Source: Pseudomonadota bacterium (GTDB lineage Bacteria; Pseudomonadota; Alphaproteobacteria; Acetobacterales; Acetobacteraceae). From it: a stretch of 58,900 nucleotides of DNA. This document shows positions 9,119 through 18,644 of this stretch, piece after piece. A model generated the notes under the pieces. That model made no database searches, was not told where the DNA came from, and was given only the letters and a program-made list of their open reading frames with translations. The stretch's first letter is position 1. Every line of letters begins with the position of its first letter. Location of the stretch: contig JAKAWQ010000016.1 in NCBI GenBank assembly GCA_021816925.1, positions 1 to 58,900 of the forward strand, written 5' to 3'. Both the position numbers and the translations under genes were made by a program.

Positions 9119-9284
9119 CACTTTTCCTTCCTCCTCACCGGCCCATCCGTTACGTCCGAACAGAGGACCCGGTCCTACCTCATCGAGCCCTTGGCCGCAC
9201 CTCCTGGCCGCTCTCCCGTTGCACGCGGCGGCACGGCCGGATCGATCAGCCTCACATATAGCACGGACCGGCGCGCCTATCCCC

Positions 9285-10793
9285 TCAGACCACTCCGGCA
9301 AGCCGCCAAATCTGCGTGCGCTCGTCCAGGATGCGGGCGATCTCTTTCCCCAGACCCTCCGCCTGCTCGGCCTCGAGCCCAGGAGCGATCAGGCGGGCCC
9401 AGAGCGCCGGCTCCGCCGCCCCCTCGGTAACCAGCCGGCTCAGAATCATGAGTTCGAGCGCCGGCACCACGAGCCCGCCGCCGAGGCGGTGGCTGGCCAG
9501 CGCGATCGGCCGGTCGAGTTTGTCGAACCGGCCCGCCAGCCGCGCCGCTGCCGCATGGAAGCGATCGAGCGCGGGCAAGGGCCCGGCAGCTGGACGGAGC
9601 ACCACCATCGCCTGACCGGAACCCACCAGCATCGCCGCCAGTTCCGGCGGGTTGGCGTGGCCCGGCTCGATCCCGGGCCGCGCGAGGAGCGCGCCCACCG
9701 TCTGCGGCGTCGCCGCCAGCGCCTCCACCGCTGGCTCATAGAACCCTCGGTGCAGGTTGGCCTTGCCCGCCGGAACCTCGAACTCGTAGGCGAAGCGGCT
9801 CGGGCGCGTGGTCAGCGTCAGCATCACCCCGGAGAGAGTCCGGTTGCGCTCGTTTTCCCCAAGCCGCCGCGCGCCACGGACATAGATATCGTGGCGCAGG
9901 GCCGGGCCCCCGCTGATGTCCTTGATCAACTCGAACAGCAGCGGATCGTCGAAGCGCGCCGCTTCCGCGCGCTCTGCCTCGTTCATCATCAAATCAGGGA
10001 AATTCTCATAGAGACGCGCAGAGCCCACCCATGAGAACTTCGCCTCGGCCATGCCTGTCGCAACATCGACATGAAATACCGGCTTCCAGGCCGCGTTCAT
10101 GAACTCATGTGCGAGATAGCCCGGCGCCGCGCCGGACAAGCGCTCGAGCAGTTGCTTGACGAACGGGTCCGCGGCGAGATGTCGTGCCCCGGCCGCCACG
10201 AGGGCGCGCGCAACTCCGATACCGGCCGCGGCCTGCCGGTCGCTTCGCCCCGCGAGCCTTCGCCCGGCCTCCCGCACCACGCGTTGCAAGCCGAGCGCTC
10301 CCTGCCAGGCGGGCAACGCATTGTAACTCACATGCACGAGCCCGCCCGCCCGCACCTTCGCGCCGAGAAGCTTCAGGATACCCGCCCGCGTCTCCTCCGA
10401 TACCCAACTCCAGAGGCCGTGCAGGCTCGCCACATCCGCCTCCGGCACGAGCGCCGCCATCGGCTGGTCGGAAAGCGTCGCCAGGTCCGCCTCGAGGAAC
10501 GTCACGTTCCCGACCCCGGCCTCGGCAGCAAAGGCGCGCGCTGCGGCGACGTGCTCCGGATTGAAATCGATCGCGGTCACCCGCCAGGAGGGGTTACTCG
10601 CCGCGAGCAGCGTCGTCCCGAAGCCGAGACCAGCACCGAGCTCGAGATAAGAAAGCTCCTCGGGCCGCTCGATGATCTCGCACGCGACGCCGCTGATGAG
10701 CGCCGCGAGCGCGAGGTGCCCGGGCGCCTGCTCCGGATGATAGCCCGCCACATAACCGACATCCGTGACATAGCCGCCGCCCCAATCGCTCAA
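9285..10793 (-). CDS. Class I SAM methyltransferase with methyltransferase-regulatory domain
   Basis: A 502-residue protein. The most likely start is a TTG whose last two bases overlap the TGA of tssG (TTGA), giving MSDWGGGYVTDVGY. That is the usual N-terminus of proteins with the PF10119 regulatory domain. The longer in-frame alternative lies inside tssG. Residues 48-150 are a Rossmann methyltransferase: motif I is ELGAGLGFG (51-59), followed by an acidic VTAIDFNP strand end. Residues about 215-300 match the predicted methyltransferase regulatory domain, and a helical C-terminus follows. The substrate is unknown. Translational coupling to tssG argues for a T6SS-linked job, such as modification of an apparatus part or effector, but the sequence does not show the target. 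Confidence 0.85.
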   Translation of the reverse strand: MSDWGGGYVTDVGYVAGYHPEQAPGHLALAALISGVACEIIERPEELSYLELGAGLGFGTTLLAASNPSWRVTAIDFNPEHVAAARAFAAEAGVGNVTFLEADLATLSDQPMAALVPEADVASLHGLWSWVSEETRAGILKLLGAKVRAGGLVHVSYNALPAWQGALGLQRVVREAGRRLAGRSDRQAAAGIGVARALVAAGARHLAADPFVKQLLERLSGAAPGYLAHEFMNAAWKPVFHVDVATGMAEAKFSWVGSARLYENFPDLMMNEAERAEAARFDDPLLFELIKDISGGPALRHDIYVRGARRLGENERNRTLSGVMLTLTTRPSRFAYEFEVPAGKANLHRGFYEPAVEALAATPQTVGALLARPGIEPGHANPPELAAMLVGSGQAMVVLRPAAGPLPALDRFHAAAARLAGRFDKLDRPIALASHRLGGGLVVPALELMILSRLVTEGAAEPALWARLIAPGLEAEQAEGLGKEIARILDERTQIWRLAGVV

Positions 10794-11839
10794 CGCATCC
10801 CCCCCGCCGCCTCGACCACCTCGGCTTCGAAGAGCGCGTCGGCAGCCGGCCCCCGGGGCGCACGTCCGTACGGTGGCCCGGAAGCGGGCAACCATGTGTT
10901 CCAGCCGAGCCGCGGCGGCGGCGCGGCCATCCGGTCCAGCCGGAGCGGCGGCACCTCCGCCCGCGCCAGCACGAGATTAACGGCAAAGCCTGTCTCGAAG
11001 CCGAGAAAGGCCCGGATCAGCGACACGAAGCGCCCAAGCGCCGGACGGTCGGGCAAAAGCGCCTCGAAGACCGCCCGGTCGAGCGGCCCGATCCGCAGCA
11101 CCACGCGTGCCTGCGGGTCCCACGCGCGCATGCCGATCGCCGCGTCTCGGCCGAGGCGATTCCAGCCACCGGCGCCCGGCCGCCGCGCCAGCCGCGTGCG
11201 TTCGCCGGGCGGGAGCGAAAGCCAGCCGCCCGCGAACTGCACCACCTCGACCGGCCGGCCGAGCCAGTCGGACGCCAGCGCCGCCAGCCGGTCGGCGGAG
11301 CGGATTCGTTCGGCAAAAAGGCCGCTGTAGTACATAAGCGGCGGGGCACCGGCGGTCAGCCGCTCGGCAAGACCGCCGATCCCGTAGCCGGTCACGGAAA
11401 GCACCGCCGCCGCCACCGGACCCGCTCCCCCTTCTCCGGCGAGCCGCGCTCCCTCGGTCGCAAGATGCAGCCGGTATTTGCGGCCCGCCGCCGCAAACCC
11501 CGCCAGCAGGGGCGCCGCCAGGAGATCGAGGAAATCCTTGAGCGCCGCGGAGCGGCCGCGCAGCGTCTCACCCAGGACCTCGGTATAGAACCGCGGCAGC
11601 ACGCCCATCGGGCCGGCAAGTCCCATCGGCGCCACCGTCAACCGCGCCGGCTGGCCCGCCGCCGCTGGCTGGAACGCCATCACCTCGGCCGGCGGATACG
11701 CCAGCCCCGGCAGCGTGCGAAACCGGATCACCGCCGGATCGGCGGCTCCCGCGGCACGGAGGATCAGCCGCACCGCCGCATCCATGCGGAACCGCCGCGG
11801 CTCCTCGGCCAGCCGATCGAGTGGCGAGGTAGCGTTCAC
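10790..11839 (-). CDS. tssG: T6SS baseplate subunit TssG (ImpH/VasB)
   Basis: A 349-residue protein starting at a GTG that overlaps the tssF stop as GTGA. The N-terminal FRFRTLPGLAYPPAEV-type region, the central MYYSGLFAERIRSADRL segment and GRPVEVVQFAGGWLSL are characteristic of TssG. Family knowledge: TssG forms the TssE-F-G-K baseplate wedge at the cytoplasmic face. The length is normal (about 300-360). Its stop overlaps the TTG start of the methyltransferase. Confidence 0.93.
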   Translation of the reverse strand: MNATSPLDRLAEEPRRFRMDAAVRLILRAAGAADPAVIRFRTLPGLAYPPAEVMAFQPAAAGQPARLTVAPMGLAGPMGVLPRFYTEVLGETLRGRSAALKDFLDLLAAPLLAGFAAAGRKYRLHLATEGARLAGEGGAGPVAAAVLSVTGYGIGGLAERLTAGAPPLMYYSGLFAERIRSADRLAALASDWLGRPVEVVQFAGGWLSLPPGERTRLARRPGAGGWNRLGRDAAIGMRAWDPQARVVLRIGPLDRAVFEALLPDRPALGRFVSLIRAFLGFETGFAVNLVLARAEVPPLRLDRMAAPPPRLGWNTWLPASGPPYGRAPRGPAADALFEAEVVEAAGGMR

Positions 11840-13659
11840 AGCAGCACCCGTGCCCCCGCCCGCGCTGGCCACGCCGCCACTGTCCCCGCCCGCCCACGCA
11901 GCACCGCCCGCGTGCGCACGAACGCATTGACCGAGGCATGCAGCGCCAGGAACCGGTCGAGCACGCTCGCCAGCAGATAGAGCCCCGTCCCCTGCCAGGT
12001 GCGCGGGTCGAACTCCAGTGTCACGTCGAGCCCGCGGCAGAACGCGCCAAGCCGCCCACCCGGCAGCCGCGCCACCCCCGGGGCCGCGCTGGCGCCGAGC
12101 AGGCTTTCGATCGCAGCCCGCGTCTCCGCCGAATCCCGGAGGTCGTAAAGCCGGAGAACCTCCTTGAGAGCCGCTGCGCCCGCCTCGCCACCCACCACCG
12201 AAAGATGCCCAAGCGACAGATGCGACACCAGTCTCCAGAAGCCACGCTCGCGCAAGCGCGGGCGCAACGTGGACGTCGGTGCGGTGAGGCAGGCAACGCG
12301 CGTCACTGCGGCTTGGCCAGCAACCAGCGCAAGGCGCGGATGGCCCCCACCGAAGGGAAGTTCGGCGGGCACATCCCGGTTGAGACAGAGCGCATCGATC
12401 GAGAGCACCGCATCCGCCGGTCGGCTCGGGACAAACTCCGGGTCGTAAGGCTGGAGGAAAACCTCTGTCCCACTCGTCGGCGCCGGGCTCGCGCGCCTGA
12501 CCACTTGGTAGAAGCCGCCCGGCGCCTCGTCCCCCGCGCCCGGCGGAGTCAGCCGGAAGAATGGATGCCAGGGACGGGAAGAGCCGTCGGCGCGCGTCTC
12601 GCGCACCCGCTCGACCGAATAGATCTCCATTGCCGTCTGCCGGCGCGCATCCGCGACCACCCGATATTCGGTCTCGGTCTGCGAGATGGGCACCGGCTCG
12701 CAGCGTTGCGGGAAGAGGTTGACGATCGGCGTGCAGCCGAGTGCCAGCGAGGGCGCCCCGATCGCGCGTTCGAGCTCCGGGATTGCGCGGCGGAGATAGA
12801 CGAAAATGTCCAGCTTCCCGCCTGCCGACACCAGCGTCTTCGCCTCGATGCCGGTGATGTCGATGAAAAGAAACTTGTCGGGGAATGCAAAATACTCGGA
12901 GAGCAGCCGGAAGCCCGAGAAGCTGCGCGCCGGCCATGGCAGGAGCGCCTCCTCCGGCGCGAACCCCACGGGAACGATGGCGGAGGGGGGCACGATGACG
13001 GGATTGGGGTCGGCCGGTCCGTCCGCGAAGGCAACCGAGACCGCATGGCCGCACAAAAGCTCATAGAGCGGCGGCGCTACCGCCGCCCCGCCGCGCAAAA
13101 AGAAGCGCAATCGATCGACACCGAGAGCGGAGAATGTCGCCTCGGGCCCCGCGCAGGCGAGCGTGATGCGCAGCACCGCCACCGCCCCCTCCGCCGCCGG
13201 ATTGGCTGGTGCCGCCAGCGGCAGCCCCGAGAGCCTCGCCCCCTCGACCGTAATCGGCCAGAGGGCCAGCGGATACACGGTCCGATACCGGCAGCTTTCC
13301 CCCCGCACGGCCTCGGTATCCAGCGCGAAACCCGGCGGAATCGTCAACGGCTGGGTCAGTTCCGGCTGGCAGGCGAACTCCGCCACTGCCGCGGAGGGAA
13401 TGGGTGCCAGATAATGCGGATAAAGGACGGAGAGCAGCGCGTCCGTGAGCTCGGGAAACTCGTCGTCCAGCCGGTGGTGCACGCGTGCCGCCAGGAACGC
13501 CACGCCCTCGAGCAGCCGTGCCACGTGCGGATCGTCCACCGCATCGGCGGACAGCCTGAGGCGGCCGGCGATCTTCGGATGCTGTTGCGCGAACTCCGCG
13601 GCAAGCTCCCGGATCGCGTTGAGCTCGCGATTATAATAGGGGAGCAGCACGTCAGACAT
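11836..13659 (-). CDS. tssF: T6SS baseplate subunit TssF (ImpG/VasA)
   Basis: A 607-residue protein with ATG start, overlapping tssE by 8 bp. The N-terminus LLPYYNRELNAIRELAAEFAQQHPKIAGRL, then LLEGVAFLAARVHHRLDDEFPELTDALL and YPHYLAPIPS, are the family signature (parts named separately here). The C-terminal half has the expected SVNAFVRTR ending. TssF is the two-copy wedge protein of the baseplate, binding TssG, TssE and TssK. There is no sign of truncation. Confidence 0.95.
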   Translation of the reverse strand: MSDVLLPYYNRELNAIRELAAEFAQQHPKIAGRLRLSADAVDDPHVARLLEGVAFLAARVHHRLDDEFPELTDALLSVLYPHYLAPIPSAAVAEFACQPELTQPLTIPPGFALDTEAVRGESCRYRTVYPLALWPITVEGARLSGLPLAAPANPAAEGAVAVLRITLACAGPEATFSALGVDRLRFFLRGGAAVAPPLYELLCGHAVSVAFADGPADPNPVIVPPSAIVPVGFAPEEALLPWPARSFSGFRLLSEYFAFPDKFLFIDITGIEAKTLVSAGGKLDIFVYLRRAIPELERAIGAPSLALGCTPIVNLFPQRCEPVPISQTETEYRVVADARRQTAMEIYSVERVRETRADGSSRPWHPFFRLTPPGAGDEAPGGFYQVVRRASPAPTSGTEVFLQPYDPEFVPSRPADAVLSIDALCLNRDVPAELPFGGGHPRLALVAGQAAVTRVACLTAPTSTLRPRLRERGFWRLVSHLSLGHLSVVGGEAGAAALKEVLRLYDLRDSAETRAAIESLLGASAAPGVARLPGGRLGAFCRGLDVTLEFDPRTWQGTGLYLLASVLDRFLALHASVNAFVRTRAVLRGRAGTVAAWPARAGARVLL

Positions 13660-14200
13660 TGCTTCGCTCCCTCACCACGACCTCCGCAGAGGCGGTTTCG
13701 ACCTCGGTGTCGAAGGCCACCGGCTCCGGGGCGGGCTCGGCGTGCAGAAGCGCCTCGATGCGCAGCCGGAGCGTCGCCTCCAGGCTGTCCTTCGGCGTCA
13801 GCAGCGTCACCTTCACTTCCGCGAAGCGCGGCTCGAACCGCCGGATCGTCTCCTCGATCTCGCGGCGCAGTCGCTCGCGCTCGCGCGGATCGACAAAGGT
13901 GCCGGCCGTGCAGTCGGGGATGCCGAAAGAGAGCGGCGACGTCCTGAGTGCAGCAAGCCCCGCCGGAACCGATCGGAAGCGCCGGCGCGCGTTGAGCAGC
14001 GCCTCAAGATCGCGCCTCACGGCCCGGCGCAGCAAGGCCATCGCTTCGCCCGCCGAGAGCGGCGGGTCGTTCGGCTGGTCCGGAGCGGTATCGATCAGCC
14101 GGTCGAGCAACGGCAGTTGCGCCCTTAGCGAGACCGAGCGACCCGCCTCCGCCCTGCCGAACCCGCCGCGCCCGCCCTCCGTGCTGCCGCGTCCGCTCAT
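13652..14200 (-). CDS. tssE: T6SS baseplate subunit TssE (gp25-like)
   Basis: A 182-residue protein that overlaps tagJ upstream (ATGA) and tssF downstream (8 bp). The gp25/lysozyme-like fold is indicated by LLDRLID near residue 30, the LRRAVRRDLEALLNAR helix, and SPLSFGIPD before the FEPRF strand. TssE initiates sheath assembly at the baseplate. The C-terminal 30 residues are an acidic Glu/Pro/Val tail that may be lineage specific. Confidence 0.93.
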   Translation of the reverse strand: MSGRGSTEGGRGGFGRAEAGRSVSLRAQLPLLDRLIDTAPDQPNDPPLSAGEAMALLRRAVRRDLEALLNARRRFRSVPAGLAALRTSPLSFGIPDCTAGTFVDPRERERLRREIEETIRRFEPRFAEVKVTLLTPKDSLEATLRLRIEALLHAEPAPEPVAFDTEVETASAEVVVRERSNV

Positions 14201-15015
14201 CCGATCGCCGCGTCCCCGAAGGCAAGCTCCTTGAGCTCCATCATGCCGACCGCATCTTCGCCGACGAGGAAGGTGCGCTGGCCGATCCCGCGCACCAGGC
14301 CCGGCGCCAGCTCCCGCCAGTCGCTGGCCCGGCCGAGACGCTGTTCGATCGAGGGGTCGGTACCCTCCGCCGGATAAAGCGCCGGTAGATAGACCTCGCC
14401 GTCCGGCCCGTCCCGCACGTCCATGGAGGCCCGACGGAGATAGAGATCACGCGCCCTTTTCGGCGCATGAAACACGAGGCTCGCCACCCGCTCGGTCGGG
14501 ACCCAGAAATACTTGCCCGTGGTGGTCAGCACCTCGAAGCTGCCCGCGAGCAGGTCATCGGCGTCGCGGAAATCATCGAAGCGACCCTTGCCGCTTCGCC
14601 CGGGCGTGCGCGGCCGCCCCGCCTCCGCCGCCGCCGCCTCACGCGCCGCTTCCGCAACATCTCCCGCCCTGAGGGCCACCAGGGCAGCGAGGCTCGCCCG
14701 CTGCGTCGGCGTCGGCTCCCCCAGGAACTCCGGCAGGCGACCATCGCGGTAGAGCTGGCGGCGGGCCATCTCCGCGCGCAGCAACTGGCGAAACTCTGCG
14801 AGCACCGTCGCCGCGCCGGGATCGACGCCGCTCGCCGCGTCGAGGATTACGTCCGCCCGCTCGAGATTGCCGGCGAACAGCAGGAACTCGGCCAGCAGCA
14901 CGCGCGCCGCCAGGTCGGCCGGCTGCGCCCTCACGGCCGCCGCGGCCGCAGCCACCGCATCGTCGAGCCGGGCCTGGCGGAACAGCGACCCGGCCGACGT
15001 TGACACTTCGGACAT
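14197..15015 (-). CDS. tagJ: T6SS accessory protein TagJ (ImpE)
   Basis: A 272-residue protein. The ATG at 15015 is chosen because AGGAGG lies 5 nt upstream; a GTG one codon earlier is too close to it. The N-terminal helical repeat region (about 1-125) and the C-terminal ImpE core with RFDDFRDADDLLAGSFEVLT, KYFWVPTERV and LPALYPAEG place it in the TagJ/ImpE family. In systems studied elsewhere, TagJ binds TssB and may assist ClpV-driven sheath recycling. It sits between impD and tssE, as in rhizobial imp loci. Confidence 0.92.
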   Translation of the reverse strand: MSEVSTSAGSLFRQARLDDAVAAAAAAVRAQPADLAARVLLAEFLLFAGNLERADVILDAASGVDPGAATVLAEFRQLLRAEMARRQLYRDGRLPEFLGEPTPTQRASLAALVALRAGDVAEAAREAAAAEAGRPRTPGRSGKGRFDDFRDADDLLAGSFEVLTTTGKYFWVPTERVASLVFHAPKRARDLYLRRASMDVRDGPDGEVYLPALYPAEGTDPSIEQRLGRASDWRELAPGLVRGIGQRTFLVGEDAVGMMELKELAFGDAAIG

Positions 15016-15073
15016 CACGGCCTCCTCTCACTGTTTCTCTGTTTCTCTTTGCATTGCACGCCCGGCACGGCGC

Positions 15074-16597
15074 TCATCGCACCCCGGGCGCAACCAGCTC
15101 CGTCACCAGGCGGAATGTCGCCGAGACGTCGTCGAGCTGGAAATGCGGCTGGAGATGAATGATGCACCCGAAAACGCCCGGCTTGCCGGGACGTTCCTTC
15201 ACCGTAACGCGGCCACCCGCCAGTGGATAGCGCGTCCGTGTCTCCGGCCCTGCCGAACTGCTCCGGTTGACATAGCCCGTGAGCCAAGCCTGCAACGCCC
15301 GCTCGATCTCCTCGGCGGTGCGGAAGGAGCCCACCATATTGCGCCCCAGCATCTTCAGGTAATGGGCGAAACGCGAGACGGAGAGCATCGCGTTGATCTG
15401 CGCCGAGAGCTGAGCATTGGCGTTGGCCGCGACCCCTTCGGCACCGGCAAAGCGGCCGGGCAGCTGCAGACTGCGGACTGCCCCGAACACCGCTTCCTGG
15501 CCATGCGGGATGGCGGTCAGCGGCATCAGCCCCGCGTCCACGAGCGCCCGCTCCTGGCGGTCGGCCAGCACGAGATCGAGTGGCGGCGGCACCGCGACGC
15601 CTGGCGGATCGGTGCGGAACGGCTCGACCGGCAGATCATCCACCAGCCCGCCCACCGCTTGGTCAGGCTCGACGCCACGCACGTCCGATGGCCAGCCATA
15701 GGCCACGAACGAGCGCACAGCCGACGCGGCGAAGGCATAGCCGGCCGACATCCAGACCCGATGCTCTTCGGCGGGTGCATATTCCGCATAGCGGAAGCCG
15801 TCGCTGCGCGCAGGATCGTCGGCCCAGGGCGCGCGAGCGAGCAGGCGTGGCAGGGTGACCGCAAGAAAGCGCGCATCTTCCATGAATGCTAGGCTGCGAA
15901 ATCGCGTGTGCTCGGCGTCCGCGAAGGGTGCGGCAGGATCCGCAACCCCCGACAGCTCGCCGAACCGATCAACGCCGAAGAGCGCAGGCGAGGCGGACAG
16001 CACCGTGGGCACGAAGGCCGCCGCGGCAACGCTGGCAATCCGGCCGAGCGCGCTCACGTCGTCGGTCGGATGGCCGGGACCGGGGCGGTGCCGGACCTCA
16101 TGGTCCAGCACCAGAAGACCGTACGGCTCGCCGCCAGGCGAGCCGAACTCTTCTTCGTAGACTTTACGGAAGAGCTGGCTTTGATCGAACTCCGCGGCAC
16201 GGTCGAGATCGCGGCAAAGCTCGGGCCAGGTGAGCGAAAGAAGCTTCACCTTGACCCGCGAGGCCGGATCGATTCCCCCGATCAGCCAAGCGAGGCCGCG
16301 CCAGCGTCCCTCAAGGGCCTGCAGCCGGGGATGATGCAGCACCGCATCCAACGCCTCGCCGAGCAGCCGGTCGATGGCGGCGATGTCGCGATCGAGCGCG
16401 CCCCGCGGGCCATCCTGGCCGAGCACGAGGCGGGCCGCTCCCTCGGGTCCGAACCAAGCGCTGAGGCCACCCTCCGTTCCGGCAATGAAACCGGCAAGCC
16501 GTTCCGCCGCCCCGCCGGCGCCGAAAAACCGCCCCCTCAGAACCGCCTCCCTCAGCGGCCGCTCCACAATCCCGGTCAGCGGGGGCTCATCCGCCAC
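15074..16597 (-). CDS. impD: Second TssC-family protein (ImpD)
   Basis: A 507-residue protein starting at a GTG with GGAGAG about 8 nt upstream, 43 bp after tssC. It shares the TssC/VipB core with its neighbour: [38 protein letters not shown], and C-terminal RVTVKERPGKPG. It is clearly diverged: the N-terminal TssB-interacting arm is replaced by a different 60-residue extension, and the central acidic regions differ. In imp-type loci impC and impD are both TssC homologues. The second copy's function is less certain; it may cap or modify the sheath or baseplate. It reads as an intact gene. Confidence 0.9.
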   Translation of the reverse strand: MADEPPLTGIVERPLREAVLRGRFFGAGGAAERLAGFIAGTEGGLSAWFGPEGAARLVLGQDGPRGALDRDIAAIDRLLGEALDAVLHHPRLQALEGRWRGLAWLIGGIDPASRVKVKLLSLTWPELCRDLDRAAEFDQSQLFRKVYEEEFGSPGGEPYGLLVLDHEVRHRPGPGHPTDDVSALGRIASVAAAAFVPTVLSASPALFGVDRFGELSGVADPAAPFADAEHTRFRSLAFMEDARFLAVTLPRLLARAPWADDPARSDGFRYAEYAPAEEHRVWMSAGYAFAASAVRSFVAYGWPSDVRGVEPDQAVGGLVDDLPVEPFRTDPPGVAVPPPLDLVLADRQERALVDAGLMPLTAIPHGQEAVFGAVRSLQLPGRFAGAEGVAANANAQLSAQINAMLSVSRFAHYLKMLGRNMVGSFRTAEEIERALQAWLTGYVNRSSSAGPETRTRYPLAGGRVTVKERPGKPGVFGCIIHLQPHFQLDDVSATFRLVTELVAPGVR

Positions 16598-16640
16598 GGC
16601 CCGGCTCTCCGCCCGGGCGGGCGCAGCAGGCCCGAGCGTC

Positions 16641-18131
16641 CTACGCCTTCTGCGGAATGCGCGCGACCATCCTGAGGCTGGTGGTCAGCTCCTCGAGTTG
16701 CAGCCAGGGACGGAGATAGGCCACCGCGTTGTAGGAGCCGGGCTTGCCCGGAATCTCCTTCACCTCGACCTTGGCCTCGCGCAACGGGTAGCGTGCCTTG
16801 GTTTCCTGGCCCGCGTTCTCGTTCGTGTTGACATAGTTCTTGATCCAGCGATTGAGCCATCGCTCGCAGTCGGACGCCTCCATGAAGCTGCCGATCTTGT
16901 CCCGTGCCAGCACCTTGAGGTAGTGCGCGAAGCGGCTCGACGCCATGATGTACGGCAGCCGCGCAGAAATCGCGGCGTTCGCGGTTGCCTCGGGCCGGTC
17001 GTACTTCTTCGGCTTCTGCGCCGTCTGGGCGCCAAAGAACACCGCATAGTCGGTGTTCTTGTAATGGCAGAGCGGCAGGAACCCCTGATTGGAAAGCTCG
17101 AACTCCCGCCGGTCGGTGATGCCGATCTCGGTCGGGCACTGCGTGTCGAGATCCCCATCGTCCGAAGTGAACACATGGGTCGGCAGGTTCTCCACCTTGC
17201 CGCCGCCCTCCGCCCCGCGGATCGCAACACAGAACCCGTACTTGGCGAAGGCATCGGTGAGCCGCGTGCCCATCACATAGGCTGCGTTCATCCAGCAGTA
17301 CTGGTGATGGCCGAGCGGACGCGCGGCGCCGGCGGCGTCGTACGGCGCCTCCTCGTAACGGAACTCGTCGATCGGCTTGGTTGCCGAACCGTACGGCAGC
17401 CGCGCAATCACCCGCGGCATCACCAGCGAGACGAACCGCGCATCCTCGGAATCGCGGAAGCTCCGCCATTTCGCGTATTCCTGGGTGTCGAAGATCTTCG
17501 CGAGATCCCTCGGCTTCGAAAGCTCGGTCCAGTCCTGGAAGCCGAACATGCCCGCCCCGGCAGCCGAAATGAACGGCGCGAAGGCGGCCGCGGCAACGTT
17601 GGAGACAAGCCTCAGCGTCTCCACGTCGTCCGGATGCTGGGTCCATTCATAGTCGCCGATCAACGTCGCGTAGGGCTCGCCGCCCGGCGTGCCGAACTCG
17701 TTCTCATAAATCTTCTTGAAGAGCTGGCTCTGATCGAACTCGACCGCCCGCGTGAGATCACGCGTCAGCTCGCGTTTCGGAAGGTTCATGACCTTGATCT
17801 TGAGACTTGTCCCGGTCTCGCTGTTCATCACCAGGTGATTGAGCCCGCGCCAGGTTCCTTCGAGTTGGAGGAACTTCGGATCGTGCATCACCTCGTTGAG
17901 TTGCTGCGAGAGCTTGTTGTCGATCGCCGCGATCGCCCGGTCGAAGGTGCGGGTGAGGTTGCGATCGAATGTAACGGTTCCCGAAAGCGCCTGCTCGACC
18001 AGGGTCTTGACCAGCTCCTGAGCGCGATCCGGCTCCGTCTGCTTCGTGGCGGCGACCACCTGATCGAGGATGCTGGCGGCCTCCGCGGTGGTGGCAGCCG
18101 CGCCCGCAGCCGCAGTCTCTGTGCCGGACAT
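16641..18131 (-). CDS. tssC: T6SS contractile sheath large subunit TssC (ImpC/VipB)
   Basis: A 496-residue protein with an ATG 3 nt after the tssB stop, which is tight coupling. The sequence has the full VipB signature: [47 protein letters not shown]-like region, [17 protein letters not shown], and C-terminal [20 protein letters not shown]. TssB and TssC form the contractile sheath around the Hcp tube. This is the canonical copy, with a normal N-terminal arm. The paralogue ImpD lies immediately downstream. Confidence 0.97.
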   Translation of the reverse strand: MSGTETAAAGAAATTAEAASILDQVVAATKQTEPDRAQELVKTLVEQALSGTVTFDRNLTRTFDRAIAAIDNKLSQQLNEVMHDPKFLQLEGTWRGLNHLVMNSETGTSLKIKVMNLPKRELTRDLTRAVEFDQSQLFKKIYENEFGTPGGEPYATLIGDYEWTQHPDDVETLRLVSNVAAAAFAPFISAAGAGMFGFQDWTELSKPRDLAKIFDTQEYAKWRSFRDSEDARFVSLVMPRVIARLPYGSATKPIDEFRYEEAPYDAAGAARPLGHHQYCWMNAAYVMGTRLTDAFAKYGFCVAIRGAEGGGKVENLPTHVFTSDDGDLDTQCPTEIGITDRREFELSNQGFLPLCHYKNTDYAVFFGAQTAQKPKKYDRPEATANAAISARLPYIMASSRFAHYLKVLARDKIGSFMEASDCERWLNRWIKNYVNTNENAGQETKARYPLREAKVEVKEIPGKPGSYNAVAYLRPWLQLEELTTSLRMVARIPQKA

Positions 18132-18134
18132 CGC

Positions 18135-18644
18135 TCAGCTCCCCTCTTTGCCGAGCCCGAGCTGGCCCGAGAGCGTCTTCAGCTCGGCCTCGTTCTTCAG
18201 GACCTGCTCGAGCAGGCTCTCGAGCTCCTCGGAGCGATCGACCTTGCTCATCAGATCGCGCAGCTTGTTGCGCGTTTCCATCAAGGCCTTCAGCGCCGGA
18301 ATCTGCTCCGCAACGCGCGCCGGCTCAAAATCCTCGATCGCGTTGAACTTGAGATCGACCGCCATCTGCCCGCCCGAATCATCAAGCTTGTTGTCCACAC
18401 GCATCTTGAGGCCGGGCGTCATCCGCGCCATCACGTCGTTGAAGTTGTCGCGATCGATCTGCACGAACTTGCGCTCGCCGAGCGGCCGCAACGGCTGCGT
18501 CGGATCGCCCGAGAAATCGCCGAGCACGCCGACGACGAAGGGCAGCTCGCGCTCCACCATCGCCCCTTCGGTCTCAACCTCGTATGTGATGTGCACCCGC
18601 GGCTTGCGCACGCGGGCCAGTTTTTCATGGACGCTGCCGCTCAT
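18135..18644 (-). CDS. tssB: T6SS contractile sheath small subunit TssB (ImpB/VipA)
   Basis: A 169-residue protein. The ATG at 18644 with an AGGGGG site upstream is preferred over longer in-frame starts, because the family begins at [24 protein letters not shown]. The conserved [27 protein letters not shown] and [15 protein letters not shown] segments are present. The C-terminal helices are those known to contact TagJ and ClpV in other systems. It is the first gene of the tssB-to-zincin operon. A 503-bp repeat-containing gap separates it from tssA. Confidence 0.96.
   Translation of the reverse strand: MSGSVHEKLARVRKPRVHITYEVETEGAMVERELPFVVGVLGDFSGDPTQPLRPLGERKFVQIDRDNFNDVMARMTPGLKMRVDNKLDDSGGQMAVDLKFNAIEDFEPARVAEQIPALKALMETRNKLRDLMSKVDRSEELESLLEQVLKNEAELKTLSGQLGLGKEGS

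Noticed and set aside
6815-9430. An 871-codon plus-strand frame spanning the kinase end, zincin and OmpA genes
   Set aside because: Arg/Gly-rich composition and antisense to two genes with clear domains; it is a shadow frame caused by high GC.
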